Source: Acinetobacter sp. ANC 4558
GTDB taxonomy: Bacteria > Pseudomonadota > Gammaproteobacteria > Pseudomonadales > Moraxellaceae
Assembly: GCF_002135375.1 (NCBI RefSeq)
Contig: NZ_NEGH01000002.1
Location: 310,001-374,000 of the forward strand
Direction: 5' to 3'
DNA: 64,000 nt
A program made the position numbers and the translations under genes. Below the pieces are notes generated by a model. The model was not told the origin of the DNA, did not search any database, and saw nothing but the letters and a program-made list of their open reading frames with translations. Shown piece after piece: positions 30,634-39,074 of this stretch (position 1 is its first letter; each line of letters starts with the position of its first letter).

Positions 30634-30849
30634 TTATTTTACGCTAGATAATGACTTTATTGCGGAAGATATAGAAAATTGAATTACGTCTATAACTTGC
30701 CGATTTAGTTCATTGGTGTTGTTTGATGAAATATTAATTTCAAATATTAAGTGATCTTGTACTTTAAATTTTACGCTTGTAGATAATTCATTTGGTTTAA
30801 CAGATTCTATAAAATCTTTTACTAAATTACTTTTCAACTTTTCATGCAT
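30634..30849 (-). CDS. Small phage protein after the repressor
   Basis: 71 residues, not recognised. Rich in charged and Ser/Asn residues, no membrane segment. The start overlaps the repressor stop by one base, so the pair is co-transcribed leftward in the lysogen. Lysogenic genes at this place in Mu-like phages often serve immunity or exclusion, but nothing in the sequence shows this. Confidence 0.6.
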   Translation of the reverse strand: MHEKLKSNLVKDFIESVKPNELSTSVKFKVQDHLIFEINISSNNTNELNRQVIDVIQFSISSAIKSLSSVK

Positions 30850-31595
30850 TAAGCTCTGTTCCTTCTATATTCGTCGAAATCACTTTTTATGTTTTGGGTT
30901 AAGTCAGCATCTACATGATACTTATCATATATATCTACAATCAATTCAGATTTGTTTTTAGGCGACATAGTTTGTCGTGAATAATATAGTGCGATTTCAA
31001 TCGTAAATACAGCTAATATAAATAGTTCTGGATCAATCGTAGAGCTTACCCCATGCTCTTCTAAAAGTGCTGTATAAAATTTTAAAATAAATTCAGCTTT
31101 ATCATCAGCTTGCATCATAAGAAATGTTGCTTTTAAAGCACCATCTGTCGACTCAAAGCACTGTTCTAGATACTCCTTATTAATTCCTCCATGAATTACA
31201 GATGTTATTAATAAGTTTGTAGAAGATTTACTAAAATTCACACTAGATAAAGAAGACGAGCTTTCACGATTAAATGGCTCACCAATACCTTTCTGCACCC
31301 ATTCAATGTCTGCACCTGTTGCAGCTGCAATTTTTTTAGCAACTGACAAATGCATATTTTTATTATTTTTTTTGAATATTCCAAAAATTGTAGAGTTAGA
31401 TAAGCCAATACGACCACACCATCCATATAAAGATTCATCATCACCTCTCACAAGAAGTCCATTTAGCATCAAATAATACATTCTCGCCTGAATAGGGGTT
31501 AATTCGTTTTCGCAATTAAATTCCTTGAATTGCGAAAAATTATCAGATTCACAACCCAAATTGCGAAGTAAAATATTTCCTTCAACATCAATCAT
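30849..31595 (-). CDS. Phage repressor (immunity) protein
   Basis: 248 residues. A helix-turn-helix occurs around residues 60-105: LYGWCGRIGLSNSTIFGIFKKNNKNMHLSVAKKIAAATGADIEWVQKGIGEPF. The motif GADIEWVQKGIGEPF is common in Acinetobacter and Pseudomonas transposable-phage repressors. The rest has no recognised domain. Leftward, divergent from Ner, as Mu c is. Operator-like repeats lie both in front of it and inside its first 30 codons. Confidence 0.8.
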   Translation of the reverse strand: MIDVEGNILLRNLGCESDNFSQFKEFNCENELTPIQARMYYLMLNGLLVRGDDESLYGWCGRIGLSNSTIFGIFKKNNKNMHLSVAKKIAAATGADIEWVQKGIGEPFNRESSSSLSSVNFSKSSTNLLITSVIHGGINKEYLEQCFESTDGALKATFLMMQADDKAEFILKFYTALLEEHGVSSTIDPELFILAVFTIEIALYYSRQTMSPKNKSELIVDIYDKYHVDADLTQNIKSDFDEYRRNRA

Positions 31596-31670
31596 TTAGA
31601 ATATTCCTGTAAAAATACTTCGTAATTTTAATTACGAAGTGTTGACTACGAATCTTTTACGAAGTATCTT
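31509..31670 (+). promoter_or_regulatory. Early promoter and repressor operators
   Basis: The half-site AATTRCGAAGT recurs: an inverted pair at 31617-31640 with perfect 11-base arms (ACTTCGTAATT and its complement, two-base spacer), another inverted pair TTCGCAATT/AATTGCGAA at 31509-31536, a single copy at 31559-31569, and TACGAAGT at 31659-31666. The rightward early promoter is TTGACT (31642-31647), 17 bases, TATCTT (31665-31670), interleaved with these sites. It should drive ner, A and B and be shut by the repressor. Confidence 0.72.
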
Positions 31671-31674
31671 TCAT

Positions 31675-31700
31675 TTAGACAAGGCGTTTACCTAGTCTAA
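31675..31700 (+). promoter_or_regulatory. Inverted repeat in the early leader, possible Ner site
   Basis: TTAGAC (31675-31680) and GTCTAA (31695-31700), separated by 14 bases, just downstream of the early promoter. Ner of Mu binds near the transcription start to lower early expression; here the link is only positional. Confidence 0.35.
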
Positions 31701-31737
31701 CGATTTAAAAAAATGCCTAAAAAGGCAAGGAGTTCAA

Positions 31738-32007
31738 ATGGGCTTAGAGCAAAAACCCACAGAACAATGGGATAGATACAGTATTGAAGCTGAAATTAAA
31801 CGACGTGGAAAGAGTTTAACTCAGCTTGCAAAAGACTACGGCATGTCTGATAGGACAGTTCGTAATGCACTGTATCACCCTAGTAAAAAAGGTGAACTTG
31901 TAATCTCTAAATTTCTGGGAAAACCCTTGTATGAGTTATTCCCTGAACGTTGGACTAGTGATAACAAGCGCATTTACCCACGTTATAGCAATAAGGACTG
32001 TGCTTAA
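31738..32007 (+). CDS. ner: Ner-like DNA-binding protein
   Basis: 89 residues. IEAEIKRRGKSLTQLAKDYGMSDRTVRNALYHPSKKGELVISKFLGKPLYELFPERW is the Nlp/Ner winged-helix signature, and the short basic tail is usual. In Mu, Ner represses early and repressor promoters after lytic onset. AAGGAG six bases upstream; ATG overlap with the A gene. Confidence 0.9.
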   Translation: MGLEQKPTEQWDRYSIEAEIKRRGKSLTQLAKDYGMSDRTVRNALYHPSKKGELVISKFLGKPLYELFPERWTSDNKRIYPRYSNKDCA

Positions 32008-34142
32008 TGAAAACACATTACAGTATTGCTGATCTCTTGGCTTTAAATTTAGAAAATCATCCATCAACAAGAAGAGGATGGGAGTACCTAGTTAAAGCTA
32101 ATGATTGGAAGTATAGAGAAGTTCCAAGCAGAGGAAAAGGTGGAATACGAAAGGAATACGAAATAAGCGAAGAATTACGCAACCTAATTGCCATAAAAGA
32201 ACTTAAATCTGAAGTGGTTACAAGTCAATCAACTGAGCCTTATATAGTTGAGCAACAAAAAACAACTGACTTAATGAATTGGCAACGTGAAATAGCTGAA
32301 AACAAACTATTCGTTGTTCGCTATATACAGCAAAAGGTTAGACAAGGTATGAAAAAAACGCCTGTAATTGAACAGTTTATTACTGATGCAAATAATCAAG
32401 CTCTTCCTGAAGACATGCAAGTTGCTGTTCAAAAGGCAAATGCTAAAGCTGGAGACGAGCGTACTGTTTCACGTCGTAGCGTGTTTGATTGGATTAAAGC
32501 TGTAGAAGATGCAGAGAAGAAAGCCATGAATGTCATTAGTGTGCTTGCACCTAAAGCTAGACGTGTAGAAATACCTGCATGGGCTTCTGATCTACTTAAG
32601 CTATATGCTCAACCACAAAAACCAGCATTAGCAGCAGTTTTGGAATTACTTCCAAACTACTTAAAAGAGAATGTGCCTTGCCCTACTTACAACCAAGCTT
32701 ACCGTTTTATTAAAGAAAAGCTAGGTAATGTTGAAGCACAGCGTGGTCGTATGGGTAGCCGTGAATTAAAAAATCTACAGCCTTTTATACGTCGTGATAC
32801 TGGGCAATTATTACCAACTGATGTTTATACCGCAGATGGTCATTGTTTTGATGCTGAAGTTGCACACCCTATGCATGGAAAGCCTTTTCGTCCTGAAATT
32901 ACAGCGATTATTGATGTTGCAACACGTCGTTTAGTGGGTTGGTCTATTGACCTTGCGGAAAGTGGTTGGGCTGTTCTAGATGCTGTACGTATGAGTGCAA
33001 CAGAGTGTGGTATTCCAGCAATTTTCTATGTGGATAATGGCTCTGGTTATAAAAACCAAATGATGGGTGCAAAAGGTCGTGGTGTTATGGCTCGTTTAAA
33101 TACGGAAATGTCTCACGCCTTGCCATACAACTCTCAAGCAAAAGGCTTAATTGAGCGTAGCCATCAAACATTATGGATTAAAGCGGCTAAACGTCTACCT
33201 TCTTATATTGGTAAGGATATGGATGCAGAAGCTAGCAATAAAATGTTCAAGCTAACACGCAGTGAAATTAAGAAAATTGGGACATCTCAATCACTCATTA
33301 GTTGGAATGATTTCTTAAACTTTGCAGCCGAAGTTGTAAATGAATACAACAACAAACCGCACAGTAGCTTAAAGAAAATTGTAGATCCTGAAACATCAAA
33401 AAACCGCCATCAAAGTCCGTTAGAAGCTTGGAATGAAGCGTTAGAACAAGGCACACCCATTGATCAAGTTGAGGATTGGGATGCTGAGGATCTATTTCGT
33501 CCATATGAAGAACGTAAGGTACGTCGTGGTGAAATTGAGCTATTTGGAAACCGCTATTTTAGCAAAGAACTTGCTGAATTTCATGGTGACTCAGTACTTG
33601 TAGGTTATGACATTCACAATGCTGACCAAATTACCGTTCGTGATGATGAAGGTCGTTTAATTTGTTATGCCCATTGGAATGCAAATAAACGTGCTTATTT
33701 CCCTCAAACCCAAGTTGAACAAGCACGTCAACGTCGTGCAGATGGTCGCTTACGTCGCTTGGCTGTGAAACAAGATGAGGTATTACAAGAAGCTAACCCT
33801 CAACGTGTAATTGAACATATTGAAAATCAGACCATCATTCCATTTAACAGCAATAGAAATGCTGAACTCATGGCTGAACTCAATGCCTTACCAGTCAAAC
33901 AACACAAAGAAGTGGTTTATTTCAAAGATGTTATACCACAAGAATCTAAAACAAACATGGTTGCTGAAGATAACATCAAAATTCAGAAATGGATTCGCTT
34001 AGATAAAGCTATTTCAAACCACGAGGAGATAAATGAGGCGGATAAAACTTTCTGGGAGTTTTTTCAAACCTCTAAAAAGTTTACACAACTTTCAGAGGAA
34101 GACGCTGAACTAAATAATTATTTAGACCAGCGTCATGGGTAA
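32007..34142 (+). CDS. Mu A-like DDE transposase
   Basis: 711 residues. The catalytic triad is visible: Asp in VYTADGHCFDAEV, Asp in FYVDNGSGYK, Glu in GLIERSHQTLW. The N-terminal part holds DNA-binding helices (REVPSRGKGGIRKEYEI), the C-terminal part the Mu-type beta barrel (RRGEIELFGNRYFSKEL) and a tail that in Mu contacts B and ClpX. It cuts and joins the phage ends, acting at the ATTCTGCACTA sites. Start overlaps ner by one base. Confidence 0.94.
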   Translation: MKTHYSIADLLALNLENHPSTRRGWEYLVKANDWKYREVPSRGKGGIRKEYEISEELRNLIAIKELKSEVVTSQSTEPYIVEQQKTTDLMNWQREIAENKLFVVRYIQQKVRQGMKKTPVIEQFITDANNQALPEDMQVAVQKANAKAGDERTVSRRSVFDWIKAVEDAEKKAMNVISVLAPKARRVEIPAWASDLLKLYAQPQKPALAAVLELLPNYLKENVPCPTYNQAYRFIKEKLGNVEAQRGRMGSRELKNLQPFIRRDTGQLLPTDVYTADGHCFDAEVAHPMHGKPFRPEITAIIDVATRRLVGWSIDLAESGWAVLDAVRMSATECGIPAIFYVDNGSGYKNQMMGAKGRGVMARLNTEMSHALPYNSQAKGLIERSHQTLWIKAAKRLPSYIGKDMDAEASNKMFKLTRSEIKKIGTSQSLISWNDFLNFAAEVVNEYNNKPHSSLKKIVDPETSKNRHQSPLEAWNEALEQGTPIDQVEDWDAEDLFRPYEERKVRRGEIELFGNRYFSKELAEFHGDSVLVGYDIHNADQITVRDDEGRLICYAHWNANKRAYFPQTQVEQARQRRADGRLRRLAVKQDEVLQEANPQRVIEHIENQTIIPFNSNRNAELMAELNALPVKQHKEVVYFKDVIPQESKTNMVAEDNIKIQKWIRLDKAISNHEEINEADKTFWEFFQTSKKFTQLSEEDAELNNYLDQRHG

Positions 34143-34198
34143 GCAGTACCGCAAATACTGCTTTAAAACAACACTAACCTTATTCAATGGTGATTTAA

Positions 34199-34957
34199 AT
34201 GAATACAAATGTCAATGATACAAATTTTTTAACAGGCGGTATTGCTCAAATTCGCAATATTTTACAGTGCTATACCGCAGTTAAACGTACGTTAGAGCGA
34301 AATCCATTATTACCTGGTATCTCTGCATTTTATGGCCCAAGCGGTTTTGGTAAATCTACAGCAGCTAATTATGTAGCCACTAAAACCAATGCTTTTTATG
34401 TTCAAGTTAAAAGTACATATACCAAGAAGGCTTTTTTACAAGCATTACTTCGAGAGATGAGCATTCCTTATCCTGCAACCTTATCCGAGATGATGGAGCT
34501 TGCAAGTAGTGAATTAGCTAAGTCTGGTCGTCCTTTGATTATTGATGAGTTTGATCATCTAGTTCAAGGGAATAAAGTTGAAATTGTTCGTGATTTATAT
34601 GAAGCAAGCCAAGGTACTTTCTTAATCATTGGTGAGGAAATGCTTGCTCGTAAACTTGAAAAATGGGAACGATTTCATGGTCGGATATTGAACTGGGTTC
34701 CTGCTCTTCCTGCTGATTTAGATGACGTTAGACAGTTATGTTCTATTTACGCACCTAAGTTAGAAATTGATGATTCAGTCTTAGAAAAGCTTCTAAGCCA
34801 AGTCAAAGGTTCAACTCGACGTGTATCAACTAACTTAGAAATGCTGAATGAAAAGGCACTAGAAGATGGCGTTAAGCACATTAATTTAAATGTCTTAAAA
34901 GAACTATTAACAGATGGATTTGTAACAGGCGAAAGCCCTAAACCACGTAGTTTTTAA
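34199..34957 (+). CDS. Mu B-like AAA+ ATPase (target selector)
   Basis: 252 residues. Walker A GPSGFGKST, Walker B LIIDEFDHL, and sensor-like LEKWERFHGRI. It binds target DNA, stimulates the transposase and gives target immunity in Mu. The protein is shorter than Mu B (312), lacking its N-terminal DNA-binding segment, like other TniB/MuB relatives. 56 bases after A. Confidence 0.92.
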   Translation: MNTNVNDTNFLTGGIAQIRNILQCYTAVKRTLERNPLLPGISAFYGPSGFGKSTAANYVATKTNAFYVQVKSTYTKKAFLQALLREMSIPYPATLSEMMELASSELAKSGRPLIIDEFDHLVQGNKVEIVRDLYEASQGTFLIIGEEMLARKLEKWERFHGRILNWVPALPADLDDVRQLCSIYAPKLEIDDSVLEKLLSQVKGSTRRVSTNLEMLNEKALEDGVKHINLNVLKELLTDGFVTGESPKPRSF

Positions 34958-34970
34958 GGGTAATTAATTA

Positions 34971-35666
34971 ATGCAGTTTAATCAGTCAGATTATCAAGGT
35001 AAAGGATCTATGAACAAGGCAATACCTACACTCAATCCACGTCAAAGAGTTTGGATTGCAATTCGTAAATTTAAAAATGATTTTACTTTAACTCAAGTAT
35101 CTGAAGAAGGCTCAATGAAAGAAGGAAGTGCTCGAACTTACCTTATGGGCTTAAAAAAAGCAGGTTTTATTGAGGTAATTTATGAACAACAAGTTGAAGG
35201 CAAAGGTGTAAAGCGAAATCATTATAAGCTAATTCGTGATGTTGGTTACACAGCACCAACCATTGATCGAGATGGCGTTGAAACAAAACCTGCCCAAGTC
35301 AATAAAGCAATGTGGAATACATTAAGAATCCTAAAAAAAGCGATTAATGCAGAAGAGTTAGCGGCTTTATCTTCAAATGATGAAGTTTCTATATCGATTG
35401 CAACAGCAAATATTTATTTGCAACTTTTAAATTCTGCTGGGTACTTAACTGTAGTTGAAAAACATCAAAATATTGCTGGTAAAAAGACAAAGTACCGACT
35501 GATTGAACATATGAATACTGGGCCAATTCCACCCCAGATTCAACGTGCAAAACAAGTTTTTGATCCTAATACGAATCAAGTCATGTTTTCAGAACGCCCA
35601 GAACTTGAAGAAGAACTAAAGCACGGCACTCTGTTGCTAACTCAAGAGGAAATCGACGATGAATAA
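34971..35666 (+). CDS. Early phage protein with two winged-helix-like repeats
   Basis: 231 residues, not named. Two similar halves: residues 20-85 (RQRVWIAIRKFKNDFTLTQVSEEG, KEGSARTYLMGLKKAGFIEVI) and 115-180 (KAMWNTLRILKKAINAEELAALSS, ISIATANIYLQLLNSAGYLTVV). Each looks like a winged helix of the replication or regulator type. An alternative start at 35010 (MNKAIPT) has AAAGGA close upstream. Lies where Mu carries early accessory genes. Confidence 0.7.
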   Translation: MQFNQSDYQGKGSMNKAIPTLNPRQRVWIAIRKFKNDFTLTQVSEEGSMKEGSARTYLMGLKKAGFIEVIYEQQVEGKGVKRNHYKLIRDVGYTAPTIDRDGVETKPAQVNKAMWNTLRILKKAINAEELAALSSNDEVSISIATANIYLQLLNSAGYLTVVEKHQNIAGKKTKYRLIEHMNTGPIPPQIQRAKQVFDPNTNQVMFSERPELEEELKHGTLLLTQEEIDDE

Positions 35667-35877
35667 TAAAGTAAAAGCAAACGCCTCTGCTCAAAATTTC
35701 GTAGCTAATGACCGTATCCGTTTATTTGTTGAATGCAACAAATTCAAACAATTAGCTAAAGATTCAGAAGTTGAATTAAGTAAAACACAAGCTCGTAGTA
35801 AGCAAGTGATTTCTACTTTACTCCTTCTTAATATCATTCTGATTGGGGGGCTTATATATGTCCTGCAACGTACATAA
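35659..35877 (+). CDS. Small membrane protein
   Basis: 72 residues, not recognised. Charged N-terminal 45 residues, then a single C-terminal membrane helix VISTLLLLNIILIGGLIYVL. Overlaps the gene before by eight bases and the gene after by 20. Confidence 0.65.
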   Translation: MNNKVKANASAQNFVANDRIRLFVECNKFKQLAKDSEVELSKTQARSKQVISTLLLLNIILIGGLIYVLQRT

Positions 35878-36199
35878 ACCTGAATGGATCTCTCTAGTAG
35901 AAAGCCGTATTGAACAGCTTGGAAGTATTCAAAAAGTTGCAGATGAGCTTGGTTACGCTAGAACAAGTTTATCACTTGCACTTCGTGGCAAATACATCGG
36001 CAGTACAGAGCGTCTAGAAAGAACAGTTATGAAAGTGTTGGGGAGCGTGACCTGCCCTCACTTGGAAAAACAAATTAGCCCTGATGAGTGCATCAGTTTT
36101 CGTGAACGTAATGCACCTACTCAGAACCCTGCTGAAATGCGTCACTGGAGAGCATGTCAACAATGTCCACATGCCTGCATTAGAAAAAGAATTACCTAG
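35858..36199 (+). CDS. Helix-turn-helix protein with C-terminal cysteine cluster
   Basis: 113 residues from the ATG at 35858 (GGGGGG just upstream). SIQKVADELGYARTSLSLALRGKYIGSTERLERTVM is a helix-turn-helix of LacI/XRE type. The C-terminal half has six cysteines (CPH, DEC, CQQCPHAC), probably a zinc or iron site. It may regulate early phage genes; no closer assignment. Confidence 0.7.
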   Translation: MSCNVHKPEWISLVESRIEQLGSIQKVADELGYARTSLSLALRGKYIGSTERLERTVMKVLGSVTCPHLEKQISPDECISFRERNAPTQNPAEMRHWRACQQCPHACIRKRIT

Positions 36200-36207
36200 G
36201 AGTGACT

Positions 36208-36282
36208 ATGGATATTAATGAGATTGTCTGGACAATTTGCGGAACGTTAATAATTTTAGCAATTATTTGGAAAGTATTGTGA
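36208..36282 (+). CDS. 24-residue membrane peptide
   Basis: MDINEIVWTICGTLIILAIIWKVL: nearly all one hydrophobic helix. AGGAG lies five bases upstream, and the stop overlaps the next start (TGATG). The ribosome site and coupling make translation plausible. Function unknown. Confidence 0.55.
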   Translation: MDINEIVWTICGTLIILAIIWKVL

Positions 36283-36491
36283 TGGCTGATTTAGCAGATA
36301 TAGCAAGTGAAATTACAGATGAGCGATTAGCTCAAACGCTAAGTAATCGAACGTCTTACGACATGGCAAGTGAATATGAATGTCTTGAATGTGGAGAAAA
36401 AATCCCTGAAAAGCGTCGTGCTCTTGGTGGTGTAACACGTTGTATTGGTTGCCAATCGGCAATTGAAATAAATAATAGACTCTATCGTTAA
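36282..36491 (+). CDS. TraR/DksA-type zinc finger protein
   Basis: 69 residues from the ATG at 36282. The zinc motif is C-x2-C-x17-C-x2-C in YECLECGEKIPEKRRALGGVTRCIGCQ. Such short DksA-like proteins bind RNA polymerase in the secondary channel and alter promoter choice. Common in Mu-like phages near this place. Confidence 0.87.
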   Translation: MADLADIASEITDERLAQTLSNRTSYDMASEYECLECGEKIPEKRRALGGVTRCIGCQSAIEINNRLYR

Positions 36492-36501
36492 TGGGAAAAA
36501 A

Positions 36502-37119
36502 ATGAACGCAATTATAGAAATTCCAGAAGGTTATCGCCTTGATGCTAAAGGTCGTTTAATACCAAGTGATCAAGTTAAAGCAATTGATATTGAGCGTAGT
36601 GATCTCGTTGAGCGTTTAATTAAAGATGCTCAACAGCTACAACAGCAAATGCTGGCATTTAAAAAGCTATCTTTTGAAGATATTGCTGCCTTTATCCAAC
36701 TCTCAGCAGAACAACACGGTGTTCATCTTGGTGGAAATAAAGGAAATGTCACTTTATTTAGCTTTGATGGGAAATATAAAATTGTACGTCAGAGCCAAGA
36801 AAGCATTCGCTTTGATGAAAGTTTACAAGCTGCAAAAGCTTTAATTGATGAATGCATATCTGAATGGGCAGCAGATTCTAACGATAACATTCAGGTATTA
36901 ATTAATGATGCATTCCAAGTGGATAAGGAGGGGAAAATTTCAACAGGTCGTGTTCTCAGCCTACGTCGTTTAGATATTCGGGATGAGAAATGGCTAAGAG
37001 CAATGGATGCCATTAGTGACAGCATTATTGTCACTGATAGTAAGAATTACATCCGCTTTTATCAGCGTGATGAAGATGGCAAATATCAAGCAATTTCGCT
37101 CGATTTTGCAAATGTTTAA
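36502..37119 (+). CDS. DUF3164 family phage protein
   Basis: 205 residues. The start IIEIPEGYRLDAKGRLIPSDQVKAIDIERSDLVERLI is typical of DUF3164, widespread in Mu-like phages at this spot. Function not known. No membrane segment or enzyme motif seen. Confidence 0.82.
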   Translation: MNAIIEIPEGYRLDAKGRLIPSDQVKAIDIERSDLVERLIKDAQQLQQQMLAFKKLSFEDIAAFIQLSAEQHGVHLGGNKGNVTLFSFDGKYKIVRQSQESIRFDESLQAAKALIDECISEWAADSNDNIQVLINDAFQVDKEGKISTGRVLSLRRLDIRDEKWLRAMDAISDSIIVTDSKNYIRFYQRDEDGKYQAISLDFANV

Positions 37120-37154
37120 CACCCCCTAAACCTATTTTAATTGGATATAAAACC

Positions 37155-37427
37155 ATGAACAAATCTGAACTTATTAAACACATCGCAACAACTGCTGGAC
37201 TTACTCAAGTACAAGCTACAGCAAGCCTTCAAGCGTTAGAAACTGCTGTGATTGATACCTTAGCTAATGGTGGAGCAGTAGAGCTAAAAGGCTTCGGTAC
37301 TTTCAAAGCAACTGATCGTGCTGAACGTCAAGGACGTAATCCTAAAACTGGTGAAGCAATCACTATTGCAGCTTCAAAAAACCCGACATTCAAAGCCAGC
37401 AAAGCATTTAAGGATGCTCTGAATTGA
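37155..37427 (+). CDS. HU-family DNA-binding protein
   Basis: 90 residues. MNKSELIKHIATTAGLTQVQATASLQAL, GFGTFKATDRAERQGRNPKTGEAI (the DNA-binding arms) and FKASKAFKDALN are standard HU/IHF. Phage-encoded HU may help assemble the transposase complex, as host HU/IHF do in Mu. A strong terminator follows. Confidence 0.93.
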   Translation: MNKSELIKHIATTAGLTQVQATASLQALETAVIDTLANGGAVELKGFGTFKATDRAERQGRNPKTGEAITIAASKNPTFKASKAFKDALN

Positions 37428-37463
37428 TGAGATTTTCATCATAAGGTTTCACAAAAAACAAAA

Positions 37464-37489
37464 GGCCCACCTTTTGGTGGGTTTTTTTT
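37464..37489 (+). terminator. Terminator after the HU gene
   Basis: CCCACC-TTTT-GGTGGG followed by T8. Confidence 0.88.
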
Positions 37490-37516
37490 GACCCAAATTT
37501 TAGGAAAAACAAGTAA

Positions 37517-37666
37517 ATGAAAAAATGTACTTTAGGTGTACGCCATAAATGGGAACACATTAAAAACGTTCAAGTCACTAGCAGAACGACACGTACCGTA
37601 TCTATTAGCCTGAAAGGTTTCTACAAATGTGCTTGTGGCGCAAAAAAATTAGGATTTATGAAATGA
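37517..37666 (+). CDS. Small cysteine-containing phage protein
   Basis: 49 residues, basic, with Cys4 and the pair KCACG near the end, which may bind a metal. The ATG has AGGA 11 bases upstream and the stop overlaps the next ATG (ATGA). Function unknown. Confidence 0.55.
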   Translation: MKKCTLGVRHKWEHIKNVQVTSRTTRTVSISLKGFYKCACGAKKLGFMK

Positions 37667-37731
37667 TCAACCGTGAAGATTTAGACAAATTACCACCTGA
37701 AGTGATTATCAGCATTGGGGAAACATCATGA
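37663..37731 (+). CDS. 22-residue coupled peptide
   Basis: MINREDLDKLPPEVIISIGETS. ATGA overlaps on both sides link it to the genes before and after, so it may be mainly a coupling element. Function unknown. Confidence 0.4.
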   Translation: MINREDLDKLPPEVIISIGETS

Positions 37732-38138
37732 GTTTAAGCAAAGAACAAAAGTCATTAGTAATAAACGAATTGGAAATAGGCAACCGTATAGAGCTTAAAT
37801 GTGATGATTATGAAATCTCACTTCGTATTCAACGGCATAAAATGAAATTAGTGGTTGGTGTATTTGTAGATGGCACTGTTAAAGGTTGCTGGTGTACTAA
37901 AAGCAACCAATATCCTGAAGCGAAATATTTAGCACCATACTTCGTGAATAAATATAAACCTTCCTTTAAAAATAAGCTTTTAAAGCTATATGGCAAGCGA
38001 AAAGCCTATCAAGAATATCCAGATTTGGATGATAAACATGAATATCGCTTACCTTATTTTTCTAATGTCACCAAAGCGATTAATCACCTCATCAAGGTGA
38101 GCCACTCAATTGAACTTTTGGGAGAGATGGCCGCATGA
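37728..38138 (+). CDS. Phage protein of unknown function
   Basis: 136 residues, basic. Cys in VKGCWCTKSN; long Lys-rich middle. Coupled by ATGA to its neighbours on both sides, upstream of GemA. Not recognised. Confidence 0.65.
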   Translation: MSLSKEQKSLVINELEIGNRIELKCDDYEISLRIQRHKMKLVVGVFVDGTVKGCWCTKSNQYPEAKYLAPYFVNKYKPSFKNKLLKLYGKRKAYQEYPDLDDKHEYRLPYFSNVTKAINHLIKVSHSIELLGEMAA

Positions 38139-38557
38139 AAAAAGCTTCTCGTAACCAACGCCTAGCAGCCATTCATATGGGTAAAAAGACATTAGGTTTA
38201 GATGAGGATACTTACCGTGACATGCTTGAGCATGTTACTGGTAAACGATCTGCCAAAGATATGAGTATGGATGACCTGCTCAAAGTTATTCAGCATCTAG
38301 ATCATCTCGGTTTCTCTAAGCGTAATTTTGGTACAAAGCCTAAAGTGAAGCTTTCAAAAGAAGCTTTAATCAACAAAATTGAAGCCCATTTAACGGAACA
38401 CAAACTACATTGGAATTACGCAAAAGGTATTGCTAAACAAATGTTTCAAAAGGAAGCGTTAGAATTTTGTACTGAAAATGAACTATGGCGTATAGTAGCA
38501 GCATTGGAGTACAAATCTAAGCGAGCTGACAATGAAACAAGACGAGTATCTAGATAA
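38135..38557 (+). CDS. GemA-like regulatory protein (Mu gp16 family)
   Basis: 140 residues. RNQRLAAIHMGKKTLGLDEDTYRDMLEHVTGKRSAKDMSMDDLLKVIQHLDHLGF is the GemA/DUF1018 signature. In Mu, gemA modulates host functions and is cotranscribed with mor. The mor gene begins inside its last codons. Confidence 0.88.
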   Translation: MKKASRNQRLAAIHMGKKTLGLDEDTYRDMLEHVTGKRSAKDMSMDDLLKVIQHLDHLGFSKRNFGTKPKVKLSKEALINKIEAHLTEHKLHWNYAKGIAKQMFQKEALEFCTENELWRIVAALEYKSKRADNETRRVSR

Positions 38558-38960
38558 ATTACCTGAAAATTTACGACTTATTATTCAATTAACCGACTAC
38601 AGAACTGCCATGATTTTGATTAAACATTATGGTGGTTCTGATTATAGCTTCCCTCCTCTTAAATCCATTTCAGAAAGCCATGAACTCGCAGAGCTTCTTG
38701 GCTTCAACAACCTTAAAAAACTATGCCAGTTTTGGAGTGGTGGTACTGTTTATATTCCTAAGTCTGATCGTTATTTAGGTATTTTACGTGACAAGCGGAT
38801 TGAGCAAGACTTAGAAGAATTAGGAGCTGACTCTAAAATTCAACGTGAACTTGCTAAAAAGTATAATGTTACGACTCGTTGGATTCGTTCTGTCCGTAAA
38901 AATCAACTACAACCCTCAGCCAAACCCAAATTTAACAACCAACTCGATATGTTTGCATAA
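38532..38960 (+). CDS. mor: Mor-family transcription activator
   Basis: 142 residues. The N-terminal dimer domain (LPENLRLIIQLTDYRTAMILIKHYGG) is followed by a helix-turn-helix IQRELAKKYNVTTRWIRSVRK. Mor and its relative C activate the middle and late promoters of Mu by binding dyad sites beside the -35. Only this one Mor-family gene is seen here, so it may do the work of both. A terminator and the first GGAA-N4-TTCC site follow at once. Confidence 0.88.
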   Translation: MKQDEYLDKLPENLRLIIQLTDYRTAMILIKHYGGSDYSFPPLKSISESHELAELLGFNNLKKLCQFWSGGTVYIPKSDRYLGILRDKRIEQDLEELGADSKIQRELAKKYNVTTRWIRSVRKNQLQPSAKPKFNNQLDMFA

Positions 38961-38977
38961 GCTTAGAAATTGTCCTC

Positions 38978-39000
38978 CACCGCCTTCGGGCGGTTTTTTT
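38978..39000 (+). terminator. Terminator after mor
   Basis: ACCGCC-TTCG-GGCGGT followed by T7; two bases later comes the first GGAA palindrome. Confidence 0.9.
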
Positions 39001-39002
39001 AT

Positions 39003-39034
39003 GGAAGTAGTTCCGCAACGATAAAAATTATAAA
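39003..39034 (+). promoter_or_regulatory. Late promoter candidate 1 (lysis/terminase block)
   Basis: GGAAGTAGTTCC at 39003-39014, then TATAAA at 39029-39034, 26 bases from palindrome start to hexamer start. The lysozyme ATG follows at 39075. No good -35 is present, as expected of an activator-dependent promoter. Confidence 0.6.
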
Positions 39035-39074
39035 TAGTCAAAACTAATAAGATGTTAAATAAGAGTTCATTCAA

